Origin: an uncultured Bacteroidales bacterium
Lineage (GTDB): Bacteria; Bacteroidota; Bacteroidia; Bacteroidales; UBA932
DNA: 41,801 nt
Assembly (NCBI GenBank): GCA_947367315.1
Contig: CANBDX010000014.1
Location: 1-41,801 of the forward strand
Direction: 5' to 3'
Every line of letters begins with the position of its first letter. Within the stretch, counting starts at the first letter, position 1. Positions 25,187-33,678 of the stretch are shown one piece after another. The notes beneath the pieces were generated by a model that was given only the letters and a program-made list of their open reading frames with translations, searched no databases and was not told the origin of the DNA. Made by a program: the position numbers and the translations under genes.

Positions 25187-26488
25187 ATGAAGAACATACT
25201 TCTACCGATGCTGCTCATCGCAGCACTTACAATTTCTTGCACCGGCAGAAACGACATCATCCAGGAAAACATCAGGCATGCAGAGGCTCAGCTCGCATAC
25301 CTCATCGAAGCTTCAGAAGCCGGAGACACTCTCAGAATCCCTTCAACCTACAAGCACGGTGAAATAGAATTCGTGCCTACAGACGACTGGGTAAGCGGTT
25401 TCTTTGCAGGTACACTCTGGTATATGTACGAACTCACCGGAAAGGAATACTATGCAGAGCAGGCTCAGAAGCACACAGAGATCCTTCACGATATCCAATA
25501 TCTCAAATGGCACCATGACGTAGGCTTCATGGTATATGACAGCTACGGCAACGGACTTCGCCTGAAGAACATCCCGGGATACGACACAGTGCTCGTCAAC
25601 ACTGCCAAGTCGCTTGCAACAAGATTCCGCCCGGCAGCAGGCATCATCCAGTCATGGAACACCCACAACCCTGCACAGTGGCAGGCTCACAGAGGTTGGA
25701 AGTGTCCTGTGATCATCGACAACATGATGAACCTCGAGCTTTTCTTCAAGGTCAGCGAAATGACAGGCGACGACACATACAGGAAGATCGCCATGAGCCA
25801 CGCAGACAAGACTCTCGAGAATCACTACCGCGACGACTTCAGCACCTACCACGTTGTGGACTACGATGACGAGACTGGAGAAGTCCGCCGCAAATGCACT
25901 GCACAGGGCATCGCAGACGAGTCGCGTTGGGCACGAGGACAGGCATGGTCAATCTACGGCTTCACTGTAGCATACCGCTTCACAGGAGAGGAAAGATATA
26001 TCCAGAGAGCGAAGGATATCGCAGATTATCTCCTTATTAACGAGGATAACATGCCGGAAGACATGATTCCGCTCTGGGACTTCGACGTAGTTGAATTTGC
26101 AAACAACGAAGAAGAAATGGTGAAGCTTTTCAACGACAAGGACGCAATGCTTCCTTACACAGAAATCAGAGACGTTTCATCGGCATCAATCATAGCATCG
26201 GCTTTATATGAACTTTACTGGTACACCAAGACAGAACTTTACAAGGAAAAGGCCGACAAGATGATCGAATCCCTGTCAAAGGCTCCGTACAGAGCTGAGG
26301 TTGGCACAAACGGAGGATTCCTCTTCAAACATTCAGTCGGAAGTCTTCCTCACTCAGTCCTCAACATTCAGGCAGGAAGGACCAAAGACCACAACATCGA
26401 CGTTCCTCTCAACTACGCTGACTACTACTTCCTCGAGGCACTCCTCCGCAAGGGACGCGTAGAAAAGGGAGAAAATCCTATAAAATAA
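25187..26488 (+). CDS. GH88 unsaturated glucuronyl hydrolase
   Basis: A 433-residue lipoprotein (LTISC, Cys18) of glycoside hydrolase family 88, an alpha6/alpha6 barrel. The two catalytic Asp residues of Bacillus UGL (D88, D149) correspond to D111 (WHHDVGFMVYDSYGNG) and D178 (CPVIIDNMMNLELFF). Other family blocks are DDWVSGFFAGTLWYMYELTG, ADESRWARGQAWSIYGF and ALLRKG near the end. It hydrates and opens the 4,5-unsaturated uronic acid at the non-reducing end of disaccharides made by the PL8 and PL29-like lyases, freeing GalNAc or GlcNAc. The lipid anchor places it in the periplasm. First gene of the plus-strand GAG operon; its stop overlaps the next start (TAATG). Confidence 0.94.
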   Translation: MKNILLPMLLIAALTISCTGRNDIIQENIRHAEAQLAYLIEASEAGDTLRIPSTYKHGEIEFVPTDDWVSGFFAGTLWYMYELTGKEYYAEQAQKHTEILHDIQYLKWHHDVGFMVYDSYGNGLRLKNIPGYDTVLVNTAKSLATRFRPAAGIIQSWNTHNPAQWQAHRGWKCPVIIDNMMNLELFFKVSEMTGDDTYRKIAMSHADKTLENHYRDDFSTYHVVDYDDETGEVRRKCTAQGIADESRWARGQAWSIYGFTVAYRFTGEERYIQRAKDIADYLLINEDNMPEDMIPLWDFDVVEFANNEEEMVKLFNDKDAMLPYTEIRDVSSASIIASALYELYWYTKTELYKEKADKMIESLSKAPYRAEVGTNGGFLFKHSVGSLPHSVLNIQAGRTKDHNIDVPLNYADYYFLEALLRKGRVEKGENPIK

Positions 26489-29400
26489 TGACCAAAGGAC
26501 TCAACTTCATACTTACTATACTTGCAGCCTCTGCACTCCTTTCATGGAGGGCGGAGGCTCAAGTCGCTGATTATGGGGAGGCCAACGGAGTGTTTTCCTT
26601 CGAGCAGTCCCCTGCTCCGGTGACTGCTGGCAAGGGGTCCACAGTGTCCGTTTCCGACTGGCACGCCAAGTTGGGAAGCCACTCCCTCCAGTGGGACTGG
26701 AAGCGTCGCAAGGCCGTGATTTCCATCCCTGGAGAGATACCTTATCTTCCGGAAAATCCCAATCCGAAGGAGACATCAGTATCTTCATTCGTATTCTGGG
26801 TCTACTCCCCTACAGCACTGAAAGGCGAACTCAGATTCTCATTTCTGAAAGACGGACAGGAGTGCTGCCACTTCACCTACAAGATGGGATTCAGAGGATG
26901 GAGAGGAGCTTGGGTCGCATTTGACCGAGACATGACCGGTACTCCAGTGACCGGCATGAACGAGGTGCGCATTACCGCACCTGAAGAGTCCAGGAAAGGC
27001 ACGCTATATTTCGACGGCATCATCACATCATCATTTCAGGATGTGCGCCATCACACTCCAGACTGGCAGGCCCCTTTCATAAACGAAAAGACGACATCCC
27101 ACTGGCTGGTGCTCAACAACAGCTGGAAACTCCATCTGGACCTACCGCTTAAGGACAGTCTCAGCAGGGAGGACCTGAAGGACATGCAGACAGTCAGGGA
27201 AAGGTTCGTGGAGCTCGTTGCAGGGGGTAAAAAAGGTTACAAACCGGGAAAGGCGGAAGAGGTGCTTGAAAGCTACGGAATCACTTCCAATCCGGACGGA
27301 ACAATCAACGGCAAGCCTGTCTATTTCGTAAGATACGGGGAGACATTCCTCAACCTCGGCATTCCTGACGCGAAGAAGACATTCGGCCGGAACGGCCAGC
27401 TGCTGCGCAAACTGAACGACCACCTGCTTCAAATAGCGACGGGTTATCTCAACTGCGAAAATCCTGAGCAGAAGGCACGGTTGGCAGAAATATACATCAC
27501 CCTCACCCGCCATCTGCTTGACCAGGGATTTGCGGCAGGCAGCGGACAAGGCACACTCCACCATCTGGGCTACAGCATGCGCAACTTCTACACAGCTCCT
27601 GTCATCATGCAGGACGTGCTCAAGGAAGCCGGACTTGCCAAGCAGGTGCAGCAGGCCATGGAATGGTTCTCGGGAGTGGGAGAAGTGAAGGTGGCTCCGA
27701 AAGAGCCCGGTATGGACATTGACGCATTCAACACATCGCTGATGGGACGTATGGCATCGGTGCTGATGCTCGAGGATACGCCTTACAAATATGCCTACAT
27801 GCAGGCTCTATCCAGATGGATCGACAACGGAATGAAGCACACGGAAGGTCTGAGGGCCTGCTTCAAGAGGGACGGTTCGGTAGTCCATCACAGGAAATCG
27901 TATCCTGCATATGCCACAGGCGGTTTCACGGGTGCAGTCAATGCCGTCTGGATGCTCTCCAACACAGGATTTGCCATTTCTCAGGAAAGCCATTCCAACT
28001 TGAAGGATGCCCTGATGACCATGCGATTCTACTGCTACAAGGACCTTTTCCCTCTCGCAATGTCCGGAAGACATCCTGACGGAAACGGCATGCTGGACAG
28101 AAATCATTATTACCGCCTGGCACTGGCAGGAAGCCCTGACGGAAAAGAGGTCATCGACACCCTGCTGGCGGGAACATACATGGCGCTTCCAGACCCTAAA
28201 AGGTACAGACACAGAGACACTTTCGTCCTTGCCTACCAGCTTATGGACAAGAGAAGCTGGGAATTCCAAGAAAAAGGAATCAAAAAGGCAAAAACAGAAA
28301 ACAGCACAAGAACCTTCGGTTTCAACTGTTCGCTGTCACACCGTCATAACGGCAGGTTAGTGACCATCGCCGGGCACAGCAGATACCTCTGGTCTGCAGA
28401 AATATATCAGCAGGCAAACCACTACGGACGCTACCTCACCCACGGAAGCATGCAGCTTACCGGCCCTGCAGAAGGAGGGAAAGGAGGATACTCTCAGGAG
28501 GGATGGGACTGGTGTCATATTCCCGGCACAACTGCAGCAGTGTTGCCGATGGAGAAGATGAAGGCTAACGTACTGAATGTAGACGACAAATCCGGCTACG
28601 AAGAGATGCTGCTTTCAGACGAATGGTTTGCCGGAGGAGTGACACATAAGGGACAAAGCGGAGCATTCGCGATGAAACTCCACGAACATGACAAATACAA
28701 CGGCTCCCTCCGCGCCCGCAAATCATTCTTCACATTTGAAAACCGTGTGATCTGTCTGGGATCGGACATAGAGAATTCCTTGGAAGGCGCACCGGTACAC
28801 ACAACCCTCCTCCAGCACTACACTGGTGGATTCGAGATGTCGGCAAGCTATGTGAGCGAGGACAGGAAAATAATACGTGACAACCTCTGGGATGCATATT
28901 TCATAAAAGACGGCAATGTCCGTTACTCACACGAGCTCCAGCATTCACTTCATGAAGAGACAGACGCTCCTACGGAAGGCATCTTCGAGAAGGCATATAT
29001 CGATCATGGAGACGTGATTACAGACGGCAGATACGAGTACATGGTATTCATGTGCAACGAAGATAACTACAAGATGTTATTGGATACCCTTGCAATCAAA
29101 GAATATGCGAAGAATCTGCCTTACAAGGTAATCAGGCACGACAGGTCAGTACACGGAGTCGAGGACCTTCCTTCAGGTACACGTGCATATGCAGTCTTTG
29201 AAAAAGACAGAGTCGATTCGCTTGTAAAAGAATGTTCTCCTGCTATGCTGATGTACACCACCGACGGCAAGACGATGACACTCAGCGTCAGCAACCCTGA
29301 CCTTGCTTTGTATGAAGGACCTTCCGACGAAGTGTACGACGAAAACGGAAAAAGAAAAGAGAGGAGCGTATATAGCCGTTCATGGATAGACAACCCATGC

Positions 29401-29562
29401 GGCGAAACCACGGTAACGCTCACAATTTCCGGAGTCTGGGCCGTCACCGACAGAAACGGCTGCAATGTAAGGGCAGACTACCGCGACGGCGCCACAACGC
29501 TCACATTCAGGTCGGCAGAAGCCCGCACCGAAGAAATAACACTTAAAAAGACAAGACTATGA
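26488..29562 (+). CDS. Second, divergent PL8-family lyase
   Basis: A 1024-residue exported lyase (signal peptide, cleavage near RAEA, residue 24) with the PL8 layout: N-terminal jelly roll, helical toroid, C-terminal beta domains. Catalytic residues align with chondroitin ABC lyase: H468 and Y475 (HHRKSYPAY), R528 (SGRHPDGNG) and E671 (QEGWDWCHIPG). Around the His it differs from the first PL8: RKS replaces GGH and YPAY replaces YPGY, so substrate preference or mode of attack may differ. It overlaps the GH88 gene by one base and the sulfatase gene by four (ATGA). Two PL8 enzymes in one locus are also known from the Bacteroides thetaiotaomicron chondroitin sulfate locus. Confidence 0.92.
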   Translation: MTKGLNFILTILAASALLSWRAEAQVADYGEANGVFSFEQSPAPVTAGKGSTVSVSDWHAKLGSHSLQWDWKRRKAVISIPGEIPYLPENPNPKETSVSSFVFWVYSPTALKGELRFSFLKDGQECCHFTYKMGFRGWRGAWVAFDRDMTGTPVTGMNEVRITAPEESRKGTLYFDGIITSSFQDVRHHTPDWQAPFINEKTTSHWLVLNNSWKLHLDLPLKDSLSREDLKDMQTVRERFVELVAGGKKGYKPGKAEEVLESYGITSNPDGTINGKPVYFVRYGETFLNLGIPDAKKTFGRNGQLLRKLNDHLLQIATGYLNCENPEQKARLAEIYITLTRHLLDQGFAAGSGQGTLHHLGYSMRNFYTAPVIMQDVLKEAGLAKQVQQAMEWFSGVGEVKVAPKEPGMDIDAFNTSLMGRMASVLMLEDTPYKYAYMQALSRWIDNGMKHTEGLRACFKRDGSVVHHRKSYPAYATGGFTGAVNAVWMLSNTGFAISQESHSNLKDALMTMRFYCYKDLFPLAMSGRHPDGNGMLDRNHYYRLALAGSPDGKEVIDTLLAGTYMALPDPKRYRHRDTFVLAYQLMDKRSWEFQEKGIKKAKTENSTRTFGFNCSLSHRHNGRLVTIAGHSRYLWSAEIYQQANHYGRYLTHGSMQLTGPAEGGKGGYSQEGWDWCHIPGTTAAVLPMEKMKANVLNVDDKSGYEEMLLSDEWFAGGVTHKGQSGAFAMKLHEHDKYNGSLRARKSFFTFENRVICLGSDIENSLEGAPVHTTLLQHYTGGFEMSASYVSEDRKIIRDNLWDAYFIKDGNVRYSHELQHSLHEETDAPTEGIFEKAYIDHGDVITDGRYEYMVFMCNEDNYKMLLDTLAIKEYAKNLPYKVIRHDRSVHGVEDLPSGTRAYAVFEKDRVDSLVKECSPAMLMYTTDGKTMTLSVSNPDLALYEGPSDEVYDENGKRKERSVYSRSWIDNPCGETTVTLTISGVWAVTDRNGCNVRADYRDGATTLTFRSAEARTEEITLKKTRL

Positions 29563-31088
29563 CAATGGTTAAAAAGCTGCTGATCCCCCTTTCATCCCTC
29601 GCTGTTGCAGGATGCGGGCATGCCCAGCCGGAGAGGCCAAATATTATATACGTTTTTCCAGACCAGTTCCGTAATCAGGCGATGGCCTTCTGGGACAAGC
29701 CTCAGTACTCGGAAGCCGTAGGCTGGAAAGCGGATCCGGTGCATACTCCAAGGCTCGACACATTTGCGGATGAGTCCGTAGTGCTCTCTCGAGCAATGAG
29801 CAACTGCCCTCTGAGCAGTCCGTACCGCGGCATCTTCCTCACAGGAATGTATCCGGAAAGAAACGGCATCACTCTTAACTGCATGGCTGAGAGACCGGAG
29901 AGCAGCCTGCGCGAGGACGCAGTCTGCATCAGCGACGTGCTCAACGCACAGGGATACAGCTGCGGATACATCGGCAAACTCCACGCAGACCACCCCACAC
30001 CCAATGATCCGGCCAATCCTGGACATTATGTAAGCGACAGAAGACCGGAATGGGACGCATATACTCCTGCTGAAAAGCGCCACGGATATACCTACTGGTA
30101 TTCATACGGCACATTCGACCAGCACAAGAATCCTCACTACTGGGACACCGACGGAGTAAAGCATGAGCCACATGTCTGGTCTGTCGGGCATGAAACGGAC
30201 AAGGCGATCGAATTCCTGCGCAACGAAAACGGCCAGCGCAAGAAGGATGCACCGTTCTTCCTGACCATAGCATACAATCCTCCGCACAGCCCGTACGAAA
30301 GCCTTGACGACTGCATGGAAGAAGACTACAATCTATATAAGGATATGGGGCTTGACGAGCTTTATGTGCGGGACAACGCGGATACCACCCTCACCAAGGC
30401 AGACGCGGCAAGATACTACTTCGCCAACGTGACCGGAGTGGACAGGGAGTTCGGAAGGCTTCTGGACGAGCTCGATAGACTCGGACTTGCGGACAACACC
30501 ATCGTGGTGTTCACATCAGACCATGGCGAGACAATGTGCAGCCAGGGCACATACGACCCGAAGAACTCCATCTACACGGAATCTTTCAACGTACCTTTTA
30601 TCATAAGATATCCGGAAAAGATCCGTCCTCATGTGGACTCCACCCTGCTGAGCACTGTGGACATCATGCCTACACTGCTCTCCATGGCAGGGCTTTCGGA
30701 AGAAATTCCAGCAAGCGCCGAAGGCCGCGACCTTTCACCTGTGCTTATGGAAAACGGCCTGGAATGCAATGTCCCCGAGTCCGTTCTGTACATACGCAAC
30801 GTGAACGGGCCTAAGGGAGACGACGGAATGGTAAAGGGATTCTTCCCGATAGCACGAGGAATCAAGACAGACAGATATACCTTCGAGGTGGCGATAAAGA
30901 AGAACGGCACATTGTCCGGCATCACTATCTTCGATGACATGAATGATCCTTATCAGCTGCAGAATATCGACTACAAGACATGTCCGGAACTTTTTGAAAC
31001 TCTTCTGGGCATGCTGAAGAACAAGCTCGCTGAAGCCAATGACATATGGCATCGCGAAGGCACACTCGACAAACTGAATATTCTTTAA
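29559..31088 (+). CDS. Ser-type S1 sulfatase lipoprotein
   Basis: A 509-residue S1 (alkaline-phosphatase fold) sulfatase. Lipobox AVAGC (Cys19). Metal-site residues are visible: D35-Q36 (YVFPDQFR), K140 and H142 (IGKLHAD), and D321-H322 (FTSDHGE). The maturation motif is S86-S-P-Y-R90 within NCPLSSPYRGIFLTG, so formylglycine would be made from Ser by an anaerobic sulfatase-maturing enzyme; no such gene is in this window. It should remove a sulfate group from GAG-derived saccharides; whether 2-O, 4-O or 6-O cannot be told from the sequence. It overlaps the PL8 gene by four bases. Confidence 0.92.
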   Translation: MTMVKKLLIPLSSLAVAGCGHAQPERPNIIYVFPDQFRNQAMAFWDKPQYSEAVGWKADPVHTPRLDTFADESVVLSRAMSNCPLSSPYRGIFLTGMYPERNGITLNCMAERPESSLREDAVCISDVLNAQGYSCGYIGKLHADHPTPNDPANPGHYVSDRRPEWDAYTPAEKRHGYTYWYSYGTFDQHKNPHYWDTDGVKHEPHVWSVGHETDKAIEFLRNENGQRKKDAPFFLTIAYNPPHSPYESLDDCMEEDYNLYKDMGLDELYVRDNADTTLTKADAARYYFANVTGVDREFGRLLDELDRLGLADNTIVVFTSDHGETMCSQGTYDPKNSIYTESFNVPFIIRYPEKIRPHVDSTLLSTVDIMPTLLSMAGLSEEIPASAEGRDLSPVLMENGLECNVPESVLYIRNVNGPKGDDGMVKGFFPIARGIKTDRYTFEVAIKKNGTLSGITIFDDMNDPYQLQNIDYKTCPELFETLLGMLKNKLAEANDIWHREGTLDKLNIL

Positions 31089-31099
31089 CATTACATAAT

Positions 31100-33664
31100 A
31101 TGAAACAATTAGCAAGTATTACCTTAATGCTTATCATACTGGTTTCAGGCGCTGTATCATGTGCCGATACAGACGGTCTTGAGACCCAGATTGAAAATCT
31201 CGAAGGCAGAATCGCCGCTTTGGAGAAGACTGTCGGAGAAGTGAACGGCAATACAATTGCCATCAAGAAGCTCTATCAGGAGAACACGCTTATTGTGGGA
31301 CTGACAGAACTTGAACATGGTTATGAACTTGAGCTCAGCGACGGAACAGTAATCAAGGTCACTGACGGAGTAAATGCACCGGGCATCGTCCCTATCATAG
31401 GACTTGATGAGCATGGCAACTGGGTGATGTCTATCGACGGCGGAGAGACCTTCACTACCATCAAGGGCGCAACCAATGCCTTCAGCGAGACCGGTCAGAC
31501 TCCTCAGGTAAAGATTGATGCAGAAGGCTACTGGCTAGTAAGCATCGACGGAGGCAACACCTTCTCACGCATCCTTGATGCAGACGGAAAACCAATCAGC
31601 GCCATCGACGGCATGCTTACAGGCGGAATCAGCACATTCTTCACAGATGTAAACTATGACGAAGCCAAAGGCATTCTCACAATAGTTCTCAAGACCGGCG
31701 AGACTCTGGAAATACCTGTAGTGGACACATTCTACCTCACTGTCAAAGACTACACTGCAGGAGCGACTATCTTCCTCAACCAGACCTTGACATATAAAGT
31801 TGAGGCTTCTGATGTTGCCGACGCGATGATCCAGGTACCGGAAGGATGGGATGCAGTGCTCACAGATGCTGAGTTCACCGTGACCGGACCGGCAGAAGGA
31901 AATGCAGGTGAATACGACATAAATATCGTCATCATCTCCTCTGACGGATTCATCAAGCATGTAAAGCTGACATTCACCCTCAATCCTCAGGACTTCAACT
32001 CAGCAGACTGCCAGCTCTTCAGCGACTTCCTGGCAGGGAACGAGGAGAACGTGCTTCTTGACTTCTCCTATGCAGGATACGACCATGGCGAAACCGCACC
32101 TCTTGAGGCATCAGCTCTCGGATATAAGGTATTTGACGTAACCGAGTACGGAGCAATCGCGAATGACGGCGAGTCCGACAGAGCAGCCTTCCTTGCATGC
32201 GTTGAGGCTGCAACAGGACAGAAATTCTCATCAAGCAATAAGGTCCTTACACTTGGACACAAAGAGAAGGCAAACGCTATCATCTACTTCCCTGAAGGAG
32301 AGTTCATCCTTCACACATCCGAAGACGATTTCAAAGCGGATGACGGCAAGACATACAGCCGCACCATCCAGATCCGCGCAGGAAACATCGTCCTCAGAGG
32401 AGCAGGACGCGACAAGACCATCCTTGTGATGCAGGACAAGAATCTGCCTACAGATGAGAAGACGCTTTACAGCTCGCCTCTTATGATTGATTTCAAGCAC
32501 AACAGCGGACTTGGAGAAAAGGACAATGGAATAACCATCGATACACCTGTCACTAAAAATGCGGCTAAAGGAACATTTGCAGTTGAAGTCGGTTCGACTG
32601 CAGGACTTTCAGTAGGCAGATGGGTTTGCCTCAGCGTACAGAACAACGACCCTGCTTATGTAGCGAAGGAACTTGAAGCAGGAGCCCCTACTGCAGACGA
32701 ACTTGCACGTATGACAGACATCGTAAACAATGGTGTGAAGGTTTACGAATATCATCAGATCAAGAAGGTCGAAGGCAACGTTGTGACATTCTACGAGCCT
32801 ATCCATCATGAAGTGGACATCCAATACACTGCTTTCACTGACGCTGCCAAGCATTATAACTGGAAGCTCCTCAGCTTCCCTCACTACGAGAACGTAGGTA
32901 TCGAAGACCTTACATTCAAGGGCGATGCAAAGGACAAATTCGTTCACCATGGATCATGGGAGGACGACGGAGCCTTCAAGCCTCTCGGAATGACCAGACT
33001 CGTAAACTCTTGGCTACGTCGTGTACGATTCACAAGCGTCAGCGAGGCTTGCTCGGTGACCAACTGCTCAAACGTATCGGTATATGACATCCACTTCAAC
33101 GGACGCAGAGGCCACTCTTCAATCAGGTCTCAGGTCTCGACAAGGGTATTCATCGGAGCCACAACAGACGAAGCTGACGGTTATCTCATCGACAACACGT
33201 CTGTATATCAGGAAAAGGCCGGACAGTATCACGCAGTAGGTGTTTCAAAGCCTGCTATCGGAACAGTACTTTGGAGAAACGTTTGGGGAAGCGACAGCTG
33301 CTTCGAGTCACACGCCACCCAGCCACGCGCCACACTTATCGACTGCTGTCGTGGAGGATGGATGAAATACCGTCAGGGAGGAGACGAAAACCAGGTTCCG
33401 AACCATCTCGCAGACCTGACCATATGGAACTTCGAGAGCCTGACCCCTCAGGCGAGCTTCAACTGGTGGGACCACGACAGCCAGTGGTGGAAATTCCTTC
33501 CACCTGTTGTGGCAGGTTTCCACGGACAGAGCGTGACATTCGACGAATCACAGATGAAGGTAAACTTCAGCAACGGAATGCCTGTAAATCCTGAGTCCCT
33601 CTACGAGGCACAGCTCAAAAACAGGCTCGGCGCAGTGCCGGCATGGCTTAATTCATTGAAATAA
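31100..33664 (+). CDS. Surface lipoprotein: DUF4988 module plus PL29/DUF4955-like beta-helix lyase domain
   Basis: An 854-residue lipoprotein (SGAVSC, Cys21). I start at the ATG at 31100; the frame runs upstream to 31046 inside the sulfatase gene, but that stretch lacks a signal peptide. Modules: a short coiled coil (about 25-50, ENLEGRIAALEKTVGE), a DUF4988 beta module (about 50-200, GYWLVSIDGGNTFSR), a BACON-like domain (about 215-310), and from 342 a pectin-lyase-like beta-helix (YKVFDVTEYGAIANDG, IIYFPEGEF, VLRGAGRDKTILVM) with a long C-terminal part. As I recall, the founding PL29 GAG lyase BT3328 has a similar DUF4988/DUF4955 make-up, so this is probably a cell-surface endo-lyase. That assignment rests on memory and the neighbouring PL8 genes. 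Confidence 0.75.
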   Translation: MKQLASITLMLIILVSGAVSCADTDGLETQIENLEGRIAALEKTVGEVNGNTIAIKKLYQENTLIVGLTELEHGYELELSDGTVIKVTDGVNAPGIVPIIGLDEHGNWVMSIDGGETFTTIKGATNAFSETGQTPQVKIDAEGYWLVSIDGGNTFSRILDADGKPISAIDGMLTGGISTFFTDVNYDEAKGILTIVLKTGETLEIPVVDTFYLTVKDYTAGATIFLNQTLTYKVEASDVADAMIQVPEGWDAVLTDAEFTVTGPAEGNAGEYDINIVIISSDGFIKHVKLTFTLNPQDFNSADCQLFSDFLAGNEENVLLDFSYAGYDHGETAPLEASALGYKVFDVTEYGAIANDGESDRAAFLACVEAATGQKFSSSNKVLTLGHKEKANAIIYFPEGEFILHTSEDDFKADDGKTYSRTIQIRAGNIVLRGAGRDKTILVMQDKNLPTDEKTLYSSPLMIDFKHNSGLGEKDNGITIDTPVTKNAAKGTFAVEVGSTAGLSVGRWVCLSVQNNDPAYVAKELEAGAPTADELARMTDIVNNGVKVYEYHQIKKVEGNVVTFYEPIHHEVDIQYTAFTDAAKHYNWKLLSFPHYENVGIEDLTFKGDAKDKFVHHGSWEDDGAFKPLGMTRLVNSWLRRVRFTSVSEACSVTNCSNVSVYDIHFNGRRGHSSIRSQVSTRVFIGATTDEADGYLIDNTSVYQEKAGQYHAVGVSKPAIGTVLWRNVWGSDSCFESHATQPRATLIDCCRGGWMKYRQGGDENQVPNHLADLTIWNFESLTPQASFNWWDHDSQWWKFLPPVVAGFHGQSVTFDESQMKVNFSNGMPVNPESLYEAQLKNRLGAVPAWLNSLK

Positions 33665-33678
33665 AAAGACATAAACAT

